Shown: positions 8,397 to 17,486, numbered from the stretch's first letter. The stretch: DNA of 64,000 bases from Bradyrhizobium iriomotense (GCF_018129405.1 NZ_JAFCLP010000017.1:1-64000); one strand, 5' to 3'. Made by a program: numbers and translations. The notes: generated from the letters alone by a model not told the origin.

Positions 8397-10103
8397 CTAT
8401 TTTGTAATCGGCGAGAATGCGGTCAGCAGCCAATGGGGCTTCTCGGCCGCGGCATATGAGCTGCGCTGGCCGGCCGAGCTGTCGAGCGCGATCGGCCCGC
8501 CGGAGCCTTGGCGCTGCGCAAACCAGGCCGACACGCCGGCAACCTTGGCGGACGAAGCCGGCTCCCCGGACCAGCGATCGCCGAAAGCCGACGTGGCAGG
8601 CTCGGTCGCAGCATAGGACAGCCGGACGGGCGCTGCCGTCGGCGCCGGGACAGCAGTCCGCAGCGGCTCCGAGCCGCTCTGCGGCAGCGTCCAGCGGAAC
8701 GTGGGCGCCTTGTAATCGGGCAGGCCGAACAGGTTGAGATCGGTCGGAGCAGCGTCAACGGGGGGAGGGGCCTTCAGATATTCGATCAGGGTTCCCGTCG
8801 CAGCGAGCAACTGATAGTCGGCAAACACCACAACCGCGCGCGCCGAGGTCAGCGAAACCTGCGCATTGAAGAACTGGTTCTGGGCGTTCAGGAGGTCGAT
8901 GAGCGAGCGCTGGCCGAGCTCATATTCCTTCTGGAAGGCGGCGATGGTCTTCCGGGCCGCCTCCAGCTCGCCGGTCAGCGCGGCAATGCGGGTCTGCGTG
9001 ACCGTGCGGGCGTTCCAGGCCTTGTCGATCGACTCATAGGCATCCCGCTGCAGGCGGGCGTGCCGTGCGGTCGCTTCCGTGAACCGTTCGGCCTTTTCCG
9101 AGCGGTTCCAGGCGTCCTGGCCGCCGCGGAAGATGTCCCAGGACATCACCACCTTGCCGCTGTAGTCCTCATGGGTGACGGCGGGCGAGCCGGCGGCCGC
9201 AACATAGGGGAACGCGTTGTCGTAATGCGTCGCCCGACCCTCGAGATAGAATTTCGGGGCAAACAGGCCGTCCGTGGACTTGAAAGCGTGCTTGGCGGCG
9301 TCGACGTCGGACTGGGCCGCCGAGATCGTGGAGTTGAACCGCAGCGTGACCGCGAGCGCCTCATCCCGGCTGGCCGGCAGCCCCCTCAACGGGCCCGGGA
9401 AACGCACATTGTAAGGCTCTATGCCGACCACCTTGCGGTACTTCGCCCGTGCGTCCTCGAGACTGCGGCGGAATTCGGCGAGCGCCGCGCGAGCACTTTC
9501 GACGCGCTCCCTCGACTGCTCGAGGTCGCCTTCGCCGGCCCGGCCGCCCGAAAACCGGGAGTTCACGTTCGAGAAGATCTTCTCGTGATTGGCGACGTTC
9601 TGCTGGGCCCAGGTCACCAGGCGCATATAACGCACGACGTCGATGTAAGCTTCGGCGGCGTCGAGGGCGATGAGCTCGGTGCGTTCCTTGACGCGTGCCG
9701 CGGCGGCGTTCACGCGCGCATTTTGACGCCACACCTCGTGGATCGAGGTGAAACCATCAAAAAGAAGCTGACGGACGACGACGGATTCCTGGCTTCCGTT
9801 TCGCCACGGCCCTGATCCGGTCGTTGGAACCGCAATGCTCGGCGCTATGAAGCCGGGCGACTGGTCGAACTTTTCCGGTCCATAGCTGGCGTCGATGCGG
9901 ACCTGCGGTAACAGCGTACTCTGGGTCTGGCGGAGCTCGCTCTCGGTTGCGCGGCGGTTTGCCGAGGCCTCACCCACCCCCGGGTTGGTCTGCATCGCCT
10001 GTTTCAAGGCATCATTGATTGAAAATTGCTCGGCTTTCGCGGGGGCGACGGCCAGGATGATCGTTGCGAAGGCTAAATGCGCCGGCTTCATGGTCCCCAC
10101 CAT
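8397..10103 (-). CDS. TolC-family outer-membrane channel of the type I exporter (LapE-like)
   Basis: 568 residues. A signal peptide (MKPAHLAFATIILAVAPAKA, cleavage before EQ) precedes two outer-membrane efflux repeats (about 30-235 and 240-430), rich in long helices with the usual Q, N and A periodicity. It forms the outer-membrane tunnel that docks to HlyD. A C-terminal tail of about 130 residues, rich in Pro, Ala and Ser, goes past the canonical end of TolC. The start is either ATG 10103 or the in-frame ATG 10091, which directly precedes the signal peptide and has GGGGA upstream; the latter may be the real one. The gene is transcribed separately from the ABC/HlyD pair. Confidence 0.9.
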   Translation of the reverse strand: MVGTMKPAHLAFATIILAVAPAKAEQFSINDALKQAMQTNPGVGEASANRRATESELRQTQSTLLPQVRIDASYGPEKFDQSPGFIAPSIAVPTTGSGPWRNGSQESVVVRQLLFDGFTSIHEVWRQNARVNAAAARVKERTELIALDAAEAYIDVVRYMRLVTWAQQNVANHEKIFSNVNSRFSGGRAGEGDLEQSRERVESARAALAEFRRSLEDARAKYRKVVGIEPYNVRFPGPLRGLPASRDEALAVTLRFNSTISAAQSDVDAAKHAFKSTDGLFAPKFYLEGRATHYDNAFPYVAAAGSPAVTHEDYSGKVVMSWDIFRGGQDAWNRSEKAERFTEATARHARLQRDAYESIDKAWNARTVTQTRIAALTGELEAARKTIAAFQKEYELGQRSLIDLLNAQNQFFNAQVSLTSARAVVVFADYQLLAATGTLIEYLKAPPPVDAAPTDLNLFGLPDYKAPTFRWTLPQSGSEPLRTAVPAPTAAPVRLSYAATEPATSAFGDRWSGEPASSAKVAGVSAWFAQRQGSGGPIALDSSAGQRSSYAAAEKPHWLLTAFSPITK

Positions 10104-10777
10104 AAACGTCTTTTAACAAATATTATTGCCTAGGAAGAATTAGCAAAATGCTACGGCACTACCTATGACATTTCAGTCACAGCTTGCAGCAATCGATCCG
10201 ACGTCCGTTGCGCGAGCAACACGGGCCGGCTCAGGCGGCCCAACCAATACCCCCTCATCGACAACGATAACGGCCTGCTGCGTTGCACAAATTGTGCGTG
10301 TAACCTGCCCCTTAGCAGCCTGATTTTACTAATCAATTGCGCTGCCGCTGTGCTGCGATGTGAGGGTCGCTCCAGGCCCCCGGTTCCGGATATGGGCGGG
10401 AAGGGCAGGCAGAGCGGGGAATTTTGCCGCGGGTTGAATGCTTTCCCCGACTTCGGCGTTGGAGGCCGCCCCGGGTCGGCCGGCATCATCCGGCCTTTGC
10501 CGATTCGGATACCAGGGTGCGTAAACGGCCGACAGGTTGGACCTGCAATCGGCTTGCCTTCAATCGCCGGTCATCAACGCGTGGCCCGGACCTGCTCGCA
10601 TACGTTTGGGCGATGTCCCGGGTCCATCCTCATGATACCTCGGGCAGCAGGCCTTCCGGAATAAACGGACGCGCATTCAAATTAAGGAGGGACAGGCAGC
10701 CATCGGGATGCAAACTTTGCTTAAGGTCTCAGACACATAGTGGATGCATTTCAGCGTGAGATTGAAAGGCATGAATT
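10104..10777. other. Long intergenic region upstream of the TolC-family gene
   Basis: About 670 bp. The part next to the TolC start (10104-10160) is strikingly AT-rich for this genome and is the likely promoter region of that gene. The rest contains only weak open frames with basic, low-complexity translations and no family resemblance. I see no RNA gene or repeat that I can support. Confidence 0.5.
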
Positions 10778-10996
10778 GTGAATCCAGATCTTCGAACCGA
10801 GCTCGAGGGCCTCATGGAAGATATCCACAAGCGCCAACGGCATATTGAGGACCAGGTTTTTCTCATCAACATTCTCGAGCGCGAGGGGCACATCACGCTC
10901 GACCAACAGGCCGCTCTTAGATTTGAACGCAAGCAGCTGGCGCTTCAAATGGAGCGGCAGACGGGCCTGCTTTTGAAAGCGCGGATCCGAGCTTAG
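10778..10996 (+). CDS. Small helical protein of unknown function
   Basis: 72 residues, very rich in charged residues, Leu and Gln, with no membrane segment; it looks like two amphipathic helices able to form a coiled coil. GTG start with GAAAGG (10764-10769) eight bases upstream. The 3' end overlaps the oppositely oriented small gene by 4 bp. I do not recognise a family. The ribosome-binding site and amino-acid composition favour a real gene. Confidence 0.6.
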   Translation: MNPDLRTELEGLMEDIHKRQRHIEDQVFLINILEREGHITLDQQAALRFERKQLALQMERQTGLLLKARIRA

Positions 10997-11226
10997 CGCC
11001 ATTCGTTCTCGGGCAACGTTCCCGGCGGAGGCTTGAGTTGCTCGAGCCCCTCGTCGATCGCCCGAATGTCGTCTTCCAGCCGTTCGATGGTCCGGATCGG
11101 ATCGATGCCCGACACGGTCCGGAGTTGATCGAGCAACTGGCGCCGATGCTCGCGCAGCTCTTCGAGTCCGCGCCGGTCCTTGAGTGCCACGTGAGAGGCA
11201 ACGATCAATTCGATGGATGATGGCAA
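10993..11226 (-). CDS. Small helical protein of unknown function
   Basis: 77 residues beginning MPSSIELIVASHVALKDRR, helical and highly charged (LEELREHRRQLLDQL), with a Pro-rich end. The only available start is TTG at 11226, with AGGT about ten bases upstream. It converges on the small plus-strand gene with a 4-bp overlap of stop regions. No family is recognised. Amino-acid composition and codon use look coding, but the unusual start lowers confidence. Confidence 0.5.
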   Translation of the reverse strand: MPSSIELIVASHVALKDRRGLEELREHRRQLLDQLRTVSGIDPIRTIERLEDDIRAIDEGLEQLKPPPGTLPENEWR

Positions 11227-11636
11227 GGCAATACCTATCGATTAAATGCGTCGATTAAAGAGTTTATTATAGAGCTTTATGTGGACCGGAAAAGATCGCC
11301 CTCATCCACACTTCGACGGTAGAGGCTGCCGGCGCGAGATTTGCCGGAGATCCTCAGCACCGATGCCCGCCTGCAATTGCGACTTGCCGGGAGCGGGCTG
11401 CCGTCACGTCGGGTTGGGCGCACAAATCACCTGTTCTTCTTGAGAGGGCGCCATGGCCTGACGGCAAAAGCCGCTCGATCTTGCTCTCCGCCGAAGCGCG
11501 GCCATGTCGCAGGACGTACATCGTGAGTCCACCGCGCGCGGCCTTTACGGCCGGCGTTACGATCATTAATTTCAGCTCGATATTTTTTGATTTGCTTGCC
11601 GAGTCAGCAGCCATTTCGCCAGGGCAATTGCAGACG
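11227..11636. other. Intergenic region with no supported gene
   Basis: About 410 bp. Open frames exist on both strands but lack ribosome-binding sites and recognisable sequence. The segment just before 11637 is AT-rich (TATTTTTTGATTTG near 11581) and may contain the promoter of the next small gene. Confidence 0.4.
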
Positions 11637-11795
11637 ATGTGTGATCGTTGCTCGATCTTCGACAGGAAGATTCAAAGATTCAAGGAGCTCGTCGTTCAGC
11701 TGTCTGATTTCGACGACGGCTTGGTCGAGCAGATCATGTGGAGAATAGCCAGACTGCGGCGCATGAAGGCTGCGCTTCATCCCGAAGACCGATAG
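11637..11795 (+). CDS. Very small Cys-containing helical protein
   Basis: 52 residues from the ATG at 11637 (MCDRCSIFDRKIQRFKELV...ARLRRMKAALHPEDR). A CxxC near the start is followed by an amphipathic helix and the ending KAALHPE, a pattern I associate with small, abundant hypothetical proteins of rhizobia. The open frame reaches back to 11481, but the upstream part has no such pattern, so the short form is preferred. It is followed by a strong hairpin at 11881-11919. Function unknown. Confidence 0.5.
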   Translation: MCDRCSIFDRKIQRFKELVVQLSDFDDGLVEQIMWRIARLRRMKAALHPEDR

Positions 11796-11880
11796 CCCAA
11801 TCTTCTTTATGACAAGTCTTCTTTAAGACCGGGCTCCGGGCGATGGCCGCCATTTGTTTGGTCCCGGCGCGAAATTCCAA

Positions 11881-11919
11881 CAGCGCCGTCCGCTCGAAAT
11901 CCAGTGGCGGACGGCGCTG
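11881..11919. terminator. Strong 13-bp hairpin, possible transcript end
   Basis: Perfect inverted repeat 11881-11893/11907-11919 (arms CAGCGCCGTCCGC and its complement, 13-nt loop). It lies 85 bp past the small gene ending at 11795. No T-tract follows on either strand, so it is either a Rho-assisted transcript end or an mRNA-stabilising hairpin. Confidence 0.5.
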
Positions 11920-11973
11920 CTCCAGCCCCGGGAGGGAAATGCAAAATCCCGGTTGTTCGAGTCTGCGGTTTCA

Positions 11974-11987
11974 TTGATCTAGGTCAA
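11974..11987. promoter_or_regulatory. FNR/FixK-type box (TTGATCTAGGTCAA)
   Basis: This sequence fits the palindrome TTGA-N6-TCAA used by FixK/FNR/Crp-type regulators in low oxygen. It is intergenic, about 115 bp before the first possible start of the next plus-strand gene (12102), and is one of five such boxes between 11.9 and 23.2 kb. Confidence 0.7.
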
Positions 11988-12245
11988 ACCAAAACCGCTT
12001 GTTTGGTAAATCACGCCGAGTGTATCGAACCGGCCCGCTGAGCATCAATCATTCGGTTGAGATTGCGGGAAGAAAAGGAAAAAGCGTTCATCTGAACGTC
12101 GATGAGTAGGGCCTTCTTTCGAGATTCCGCACAGCAATACCGGACGAGATCATCGGGCACTTATCACTGGGTGCACGCTCGACGGGTACGAAGGGGCTTG
12201 GCAAGATCGGGAAAAATAGGCAATATTCAATTTTTGGACTTTGCC

Positions 12246-12644
12246 ATGCCAGCTTATCTCGTCCGCTCAATTGACAGTCATCGGATCGTCGGCCTTTTCT
12301 CCGCCGATCATCCCAGAAGTCTCGCCCATTCAGTCCAGGAATGGACCGAACGGGACCGCTGCGAATACGTCGAATTGCCAGCCGGCGGCCTGGTATGGGC
12401 GGGGTCGGCGGTTCGAGTGCCTATGCATCCTGGCATCGAGAGAGACGCTGACTGGAACTTGCCCGAATTGCCTTTCACGAGCGCGACGCTGTCGGATACC
12501 TGGCTCAATGTGCTCTACGGCTACACGCCCGGACTTCGTTGGACGAAGTTCAGGGCCAAAAAAGCACCGCAATCGACGTCAGCCGAACTTCCGGCGCCGG
12601 TGCGCTCGGCGCAGATCATTCCTCTGCGAAGACCGGCCACCTAG
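12246..12644 (+). CDS. Hypothetical protein, possible member of a low-oxygen regulon
   Basis: 132 residues from ATG 12246 (MPAYLVRSIDSHRIVGLFSADH). An in-frame ATG at 12102 would add 48 residues of poor, basic sequence. Neither start has a strong ribosome-binding site. The protein is soluble, acidic in the middle, with a DTWLNVLYGYTPGLRW motif and a basic tail; no family is recognised. A FixK-type box lies upstream, and a second small gene follows 26 bp later on the same strand, so the two may form an operon. Confidence 0.6.
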   Translation: MPAYLVRSIDSHRIVGLFSADHPRSLAHSVQEWTERDRCEYVELPAGGLVWAGSAVRVPMHPGIERDADWNLPELPFTSATLSDTWLNVLYGYTPGLRWTKFRAKKAPQSTSAELPAPVRSAQIIPLRRPAT

Positions 12645-12670
12645 CAAACGGCCAAGCGAGGAGATGAGCA

Positions 12671-12934
12671 ATGACGGCAGAGAAGCTGCGTAGCCACGTC
12701 ACCTATTTGAGCGAATTGGGGCCGGACTCCGAGGGGCGCGACGTCTTCGTGGGCCTGACCTATGGAGAAACCGTCTGGTTGATCGATTATCGGGAGCGGC
12801 GTGCGCGCGGTGAGCCGGGATGGAGCCGGGATCAGGCGGCCGCTCGCGAATTGTCGGCAAGGCACCATACGGCACACATCGAGATCGTGATCGCACAGGC
12901 GGAAAAGCGTTTCGACAACCCGACCATCAACTAA
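12671..12934 (+). CDS. Small hypothetical protein
   Basis: 87 residues (MTAEKLRSHVTYLSELGPDSEGRDVFVGLTYGE...). It has a good GAGGAG ribosome-binding site ten bases before the ATG. It follows the previous gene by 26 bp and probably shares its transcript. Soluble, mixed alpha/beta by composition, with no recognisable motif. A palindromic repeat begins right after the stop codon. Confidence 0.65.
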   Translation: MTAEKLRSHVTYLSELGPDSEGRDVFVGLTYGETVWLIDYRERRARGEPGWSRDQAAARELSARHHTAHIEIVIAQAEKRFDNPTIN

Positions 12935-12935
12935 A

Positions 12936-13055
12936 GCATGATCCAGACCCGCAGGGCCGCGATAGCGCAAAGTGTGAAGCGGTTTTCCGGAAAGATCATG
13001 CGTCAACAACAACCTGAAGCGCGATGACGATTCATCCAAATCTCATCGCGTTTTA
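12936..13055. repeat. Small palindromic intergenic repeat, copy 2
   Basis: Related to the element at 4563-4661. It starts GCATGATC (12936-12943), includes the shared core GAAGCGGTTTTCCG, and ends with a right-hand hairpin whose closing arm is TCATCGCGTTTTA (13043-13055). This copy has an insertion of about 20 bp in the left hairpin. It begins two bases after the stop of the preceding gene, where it could act as a 3' mRNA structure. Confidence 0.8.
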
Positions 13056-13166
13056 GCTGGCTGGGTTCTGCTGCCGCTGCTCATCCCGGCGCTCTGATGA
13101 CGAAGCCGTTCTGCGGATGCAGGTCATCCGCAGAATTCAACTTCCTCATATCCATTTCGACGATAG

Positions 13167-13442
13167 TCAGCGGCAGACATACGTCCCGTTGACCAGCACG
13201 CGAACGCATGCCGCGCCTGCGGCCGCAGCGCCGACGGCCGCGGTCCCGACGACCGCGCGTCGGGTGGTCCGGCGTGCCACGCCGGCGACCGACACGGGGG
13301 TCAGGGGACGTCCGACCCGTGCATCTGCCTGGCTGAAGGATAGTGACGGTCCCTGATTGGGTGACCCGCCAATGGAGACAGACATGCCTGCGCCGACCAC
13401 GATGGTCGCAGCAAGCAGCTTACCGATCATACCATACGTCAT
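13167..13442 (-). CDS. Small exported or membrane protein, candidate FixK target
   Basis: 91 residues from ATG 13442, which has a near-perfect GGAGGT four bases upstream; a longer in-frame version to 13499 is not needed. A hydrophobic N-terminus (about 5-24, MIGKLLAATIVVGAGMSVS) is a signal peptide or membrane anchor. A basic stretch (RRTTRR) and a second hydrophobic Ala/Gly/Val segment follow, with two Cys near the end (CVRVLVNGTYVCR). A perfect FNR/FixK palindrome lies 60 bp before the start. Function unknown. Confidence 0.65.
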   Translation of the reverse strand: MTYGMIGKLLAATIVVGAGMSVSIGGSPNQGPSLSFSQADARVGRPLTPVSVAGVARRTTRRAVVGTAAVGAAAAGAACVRVLVNGTYVCR

Positions 13443-13501
13443 GACGACCTCCGTCTTTGCGGCGATGGTGTCGACTGACCCACGGGCCGGCCGGCGCACC
13501 G

Positions 13502-13515
13502 TTGATCAAGATCAA
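13502..13515. promoter_or_regulatory. FNR/FixK-type box (TTGATCAAGATCAA)
   Basis: Perfect TTGAT-N4-ATCAA palindrome, 60 bp upstream of the minus-strand small exported protein starting at 13442. That distance puts it near the -40 position of a typical class II FNR/FixK promoter. Confidence 0.8.
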
Positions 13516-13545
13516 GGGAAGAGTGGAAATCCACGTCGGGGGTCA

Positions 13546-14067
13546 TCAGGTCAGCTTCAACGCCAAATGAATCGTTTGAGGGTCTCGCTTCGCCGCAGGG
13601 CTGAAGCCGAGCCTCTCGAAGACGCGACGCATGGCCGTATTGTCCGACATGACCTCCGCAGTCAGTTCAGTCAGCCCGGCCTCGCGCGCGAGCGCGATGA
13701 GATGTCGTGCCAGCAGCGTGCCGACGCCACGTCCCTGCCAGGCATCGACAACGACAAAGGCCATCTCTGCGCAGCCGGGCGTCGCGACGACGTAGCGGCC
13801 TCCACCTATGATGGCGTCTCGGCCCGCATCCTCCGCGCAGGCAACCAGCGCCACGTGATTCACGAAGTCGATCTCCATGAAATAGGCGCGCTCGCGGTCC
13901 GAGAAATGGCGCTTCGGTGCAAAGAAGCGACGCTGGCGTGTTTGCATGCTCGCCTGATCAAGCGCGGCGAGCATGCCGACCTCATCGTCCGGCCGGAGCG
14001 CCCGGATCTCGATCGGGAGGCCGTCAACTAGCGTCTCCCGGCAAGTGAAACTTGCTGGAGTCCCCAT
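13546..14067 (-). CDS. GNAT-family N-acetyltransferase
   Basis: 173 residues. A typical GNAT core: beta strands and helices around MAFVVVDAWQGRGVGTLLARHL, where the V-x-x-x-x-Q-G-R-G-V-G loop binds the acetyl-CoA pyrophosphate, followed by ELTAEVMSDNTAMRRVFERLGF, a standard C-terminal motif. It resembles the GNAT domain of Pat-type protein acetyltransferases that modify acyl-CoA synthetases, which would suit the neighbouring acetate metabolism genes; this is inference. Start at ATG 14067, preceded by a TTG codon. Substrate unknown. Confidence 0.85.
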   Translation of the reverse strand: MGTPASFTCRETLVDGLPIEIRALRPDDEVGMLAALDQASMQTRQRRFFAPKRHFSDRERAYFMEIDFVNHVALVACAEDAGRDAIIGGGRYVVATPGCAEMAFVVVDAWQGRGVGTLLARHLIALAREAGLTELTAEVMSDNTAMRRVFERLGFSPAAKRDPQTIHLALKLT

Positions 14068-14188
14068 CAACGCGCGCCCTTTCTCGTTCAGTCGTTTGCC
14101 GATACGTGCTGCCTGACTCGGATCAGGCCTGCCGCGAAAGGCAGCTCGCCAGGCTTCCGCAGGGAACCTCGCACTCCGTCGCTGACCG

Positions 14189-14202
14189 TTGACCTAAATC
14201 AA
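14189..14202. promoter_or_regulatory. FNR/FixK-type box (TTGACCTAAATCAA)
   Basis: Matches TTGA-N6-TCAA and lies 53 bp before the ATG of the DUF3141/PHA-synthase-like gene. It is the likely activation site for the four-gene acyl-phosphate operon at 14256-19486. Confidence 0.8.
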
Positions 14203-14255
14203 CGTCGGCAGTCCCAGCGCTCCTTGAATGGCTGGACGCGACGGCGAGGACGAAC

Positions 14256-16490
14256 ATGGCGATGGACGATCTGAAACTGCCGGATGGCCCGATGTCGGGC
14301 CTTGTGGCCTCCGCCGTGGAATACATGGTCGATGCGGGGCAGCGCAGTGTGCTGTTTCTGGACATCATGCGTCAGCGTGGCGACCAGTATCGCGAGCATG
14401 TCGCGCAGGTCGCGCCCCATGTGCTGCAATATGCTGCCGAATTGATCGCCGACGGCCGCACGCTGGAAGAGCCGGTCAATTACGCGCTGGTGCGCATCAT
14501 TCCGCCCAAGGATGTCGAGATCGACATGAGCCGGCGGCCGTTCGTGGTGGTCGATCCGCGTGCCGGCCACGGGCCGGGCATTGGCGGCTTCAAGGCCGAC
14601 AGCGAGATCGGCGTCGCGATGAAGGCGGGGCATCCCTGCTATTTCATCGGCTTCCTGCCCGAGCCGGTGCCGGGCCAGACCATCGAGCGCATCGCGCGGG
14701 CGGAAGCGAAGTTCATCGAGACCGTCATCAGCCGTCATCCCGAAGCCGACGGCAAGCCCTGCGTGATCGGCAATTGCCAGGCCGGCTGGGCCGTCATGAT
14801 CCTGGCATCGCTGCGCCCGGAGCTGTTCGGGCCCCTGATCATCGCCGGCGCGCCGCTGGCTTATTGGGCAGGCGTGCACGGCCAGTATCCGATGCGCTAT
14901 TCCGGTGGCCTTTTGGGCGGAAGCTGGCTGACGGCACTGACGAGCGATCTCGGCGCGGGCAAGTTCGACGGCGCCTGGCTGGTGCAGAACTTCGAGAACC
15001 AGAATCCCTCCAACACGCTCTGGACCAAGCAGTACAACGTCTACTCCAAGGTCGACACCGAAGCCGAACGCTATCTGGATTTCGAACGCTGGTGGGGCGG
15101 CCACGTCAACCTCAATGCCGAAGAGATCCAGTTCATCGTCGACGAGCTGTTCATCGGCAACAATCTCGCCGCCGGCCGCATCGAGATGTCGGACGGACAG
15201 AAGGTCGACCTGCGCAATATCCGTTCGCCGATCGTCGTGTTCTGCTCCAAGGGCGACAACGTCACACCGCCGCAGCAGGCGCTCGACTGGATTTTGGACT
15301 GCTACGCCGACGTCGACGAGATCAGGGCCTATGGCCAGACCGTCGTCTATACCGTTCACGAGAGCATCGGCCATCTCGGCATCTTCGTGTCCGGCGGCGT
15401 CGCCAAGAAGGAGCATGCCGAGTTTTCAAGCAACATCGATTTGATCGACGTGCTTCCGCCCGGACTCTATGAGGCGACGTTCGAGGCGAGGGACAGCGAG
15501 ACGCTCAACGCCGATCTCGCGGTCGGGCAGTGGGTGATGCGCTGTGAGGCCCGCACGCTTGACGATATCCGCGCGATGGGAGGCAATTCGCCCGAAGACG
15601 AGAGGCGGTTTGCCGCCGCCAAGCGCGTCTCGGAACTCAATCTGGCGGCCTATCAAAAGTTCGTCCAGCCCTGGGTCAAGAAGATGGTGACCCCGCAGAT
15701 CGCGGGCTTGGCGCGCAACATGCATCCGCTGCGAATGCAATATGAGGCCTTCAGCAGCCAGAATCCCTGGATGTCCACCGTGAAGGCGGTCGCCGATCGT
15801 GTCGAGGACAACCGCAGGCCGGTCTCGAAGGACAATCCGTTCCTGGCGTTCCAGGAGCAGATGTCGAAGCAGATTGTCCATGCGCTCGACAGCTGGCGCG
15901 ACGCGCAGGAGGCTCTGAGCGAGACCATCTTCCTCAATGTCTACGGCTCGCCGTTGCTTCAAGCGGCCGTGGGCATCGATCCGAATTCCGCGCCCTCGCA
16001 GCGCCGCGAGATGTCGGCGGAGCATCGCGCGATGCTCGAGAAGCGGATCTCCGAGCTGAAATCGCGCATCGGCGAGGGGGGCCTGCGCGAAGCAGCGCTC
16101 CGTTCGCTGCTCTATGTCGGTTCCGCCCGCGGCATGGTGGACGAGCGAAGCATCGAGGCACTGCGGCAGGTGCGGCGGGACCATGCCGGCCCCCGGATGA
16201 CGCTGGCCGAATTCAAGATGCTGGTCCGCGAGCAGTTCTTCATGCTGCTGCTCGATCGGGACGGCGCGCTGGCTGCGATCCCGAAATTGCTGCCCGACGA
16301 CATGAGCCTGCGGCGCCAGGCCTTCGCGGCGATGCGCGAGGTGCTGTCGGCGAGCGAGGACATCGCCGGCGAGCGCGCCCATCGGCTGAAGCAGATCGCC
16401 GGGCTCTTTGGTCTCGACGGAGAGGGGGAGCTGACGTCGAACGTCGCCCCTTTCGACCCCAAGGCAGATTCCAAGGCAAGAGCGTCGTAA
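14256..16490 (+). CDS. DUF3141 protein, PHA-synthase-like alpha/beta hydrolase
   Basis: 744 residues. An alpha/beta-hydrolase core occupies roughly 75-390. The nucleophile elbow GNCQAGW places Cys174 where PHA synthases have their catalytic Cys, and an acidic residue and His would follow (SKGDNVTPP, VHESIGHLGIF). The long helical C-terminal half (about 390-744) is specific to the DUF3141 family. It is the first gene of an operon with phosphotransacetylase, acetate kinase and FabI, with a FixK-type box 53 bp upstream. Likely role: handling of hydroxyacyl-CoA or polyhydroxyalkanoate in low oxygen. True polymerase activity is not shown. ATG start with GCGAGGA upstream. Confidence 0.82.
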   Translation: MAMDDLKLPDGPMSGLVASAVEYMVDAGQRSVLFLDIMRQRGDQYREHVAQVAPHVLQYAAELIADGRTLEEPVNYALVRIIPPKDVEIDMSRRPFVVVDPRAGHGPGIGGFKADSEIGVAMKAGHPCYFIGFLPEPVPGQTIERIARAEAKFIETVISRHPEADGKPCVIGNCQAGWAVMILASLRPELFGPLIIAGAPLAYWAGVHGQYPMRYSGGLLGGSWLTALTSDLGAGKFDGAWLVQNFENQNPSNTLWTKQYNVYSKVDTEAERYLDFERWWGGHVNLNAEEIQFIVDELFIGNNLAAGRIEMSDGQKVDLRNIRSPIVVFCSKGDNVTPPQQALDWILDCYADVDEIRAYGQTVVYTVHESIGHLGIFVSGGVAKKEHAEFSSNIDLIDVLPPGLYEATFEARDSETLNADLAVGQWVMRCEARTLDDIRAMGGNSPEDERRFAAAKRVSELNLAAYQKFVQPWVKKMVTPQIAGLARNMHPLRMQYEAFSSQNPWMSTVKAVADRVEDNRRPVSKDNPFLAFQEQMSKQIVHALDSWRDAQEALSETIFLNVYGSPLLQAAVGIDPNSAPSQRREMSAEHRAMLEKRISELKSRIGEGGLREAALRSLLYVGSARGMVDERSIEALRQVRRDHAGPRMTLAEFKMLVREQFFMLLLDRDGALAAIPKLLPDDMSLRRQAFAAMREVLSASEDIAGERAHRLKQIAGLFGLDGEGELTSNVAPFDPKADSKARAS

Positions 16491-16516
16491 CGCGGATTGG
16501 CGGAAGCGGGAGTGAC

Positions 16517-17482
16517 ATGATGTCGGCCGACACGACGGGGGCTCATTCCGGCAGCAAATACGATCGCCTGATCGCGGCGGCGAAGGCGGGGGCGCCGCTA
16601 CCGACCATCGTCGTCCACCCCTGCGACGAGACCTCGTTGCGCGGCGCCGTCGACAGCGCAAGCGCAGGCATCATCCGGCCGATACTTGTCGGGCCCGAGA
16701 GGAAGATCAGGGATACGGCCGCCAAATTCGATTTCGACGTGTCCGGGTTCGAGATTGTCGATGCCGCGCATAGCGAGGACGCCGCGGCCAAGGGCGTCGA
16801 GCTCATCCATGCCGCCAAGGGCGACCTGCTGATGAAGGGCAGCCTTCACACCGACGAATTGATGCGCGCCGTCACGGCCAAGACCGGCGGCCTTCGCACC
16901 GACCGGCGCATCAGCCACGTCTTCGTCATGGATGTGCCGGCCTACGCCGAGACCATCTTCGTGACGGATGCCGCGATCAACATCTTCCCCGATCTCGACG
17001 CCAAGCGCGACATCATCCAGAACGCGATCGACCTCTACAACCAGGCCGGCTTCGGCAAGACCCCGCGGGTCGCGATCCTGTCGGCGGTCGAGACCGTAAC
17101 CTCGAAAATCCCCTCGACGATCGAGGCCGCCGCGCTCTGCAAGATGGCCGATCGCGGCCAGATCACCGGCGGCATCCTCGATGGACCGCTGGCGTTCGAT
17201 AATGCGGTCGACGTGGAAGCCGCGCGGATCAAGGGCATCACCTCCGAGGTCGCCGGCCGTGCACAGATACTGGTCGTTCCGGACCTCGAGGCCGGGAACA
17301 TGCTGGCCAAGAACCTCGCCTACTTCGCCAAGGCGGACGGCGCGGGCATCGTGCTCGGCGCCCGCGTGCCGGTGGTGCTCACCTCGCGGGCGGATTCTCC
17401 TCGCGCGCGCATGGCATCCTGCGCGGTTGCCGCTCTCTATGCTCGCGCCCGGCGCCAGAAGGCGCCGACAGTGGCCGCGTGA
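16517..17482 (+). CDS. pta: Phosphate acetyl/butyryltransferase
   Basis: 321 residues of the phosphotransacetylase/phosphotransbutyrylase fold. Visible features are the N-terminal ILVGPERKI segment, the AILSAVETV stretch and the C-terminal [14 protein letters not shown] motif typical of this family. It converts acyl-CoA plus phosphate to acyl-phosphate and CoA, feeding the acetate kinase encoded 4 bp downstream for ATP gain. The C-terminus carries a basic Ala/Arg-rich tail. Start at ATG 16517 with GGGAG upstream; the second Met (16520) is possible. Length suits the short Ptb/EutD-like type rather than the long E. coli Pta. Acetyl versus butyryl preference cannot be told from sequence. Confidence 0.88.
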   Translation: MMSADTTGAHSGSKYDRLIAAAKAGAPLPTIVVHPCDETSLRGAVDSASAGIIRPILVGPERKIRDTAAKFDFDVSGFEIVDAAHSEDAAAKGVELIHAAKGDLLMKGSLHTDELMRAVTAKTGGLRTDRRISHVFVMDVPAYAETIFVTDAAINIFPDLDAKRDIIQNAIDLYNQAGFGKTPRVAILSAVETVTSKIPSTIEAAALCKMADRGQITGGILDGPLAFDNAVDVEAARIKGITSEVAGRAQILVVPDLEAGNMLAKNLAYFAKADGAGIVLGARVPVVLTSRADSPRARMASCAVAALYARARRQKAPTVAA

Positions 17483-17486
17483 TGCC

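Noticed and set aside
10163-10489. 108-codon minus-strand frame in the gap upstream of the TolC gene
   Set aside because: No ribosome-binding site, Pro/Arg/Ser-rich composition and no recognisable motif.
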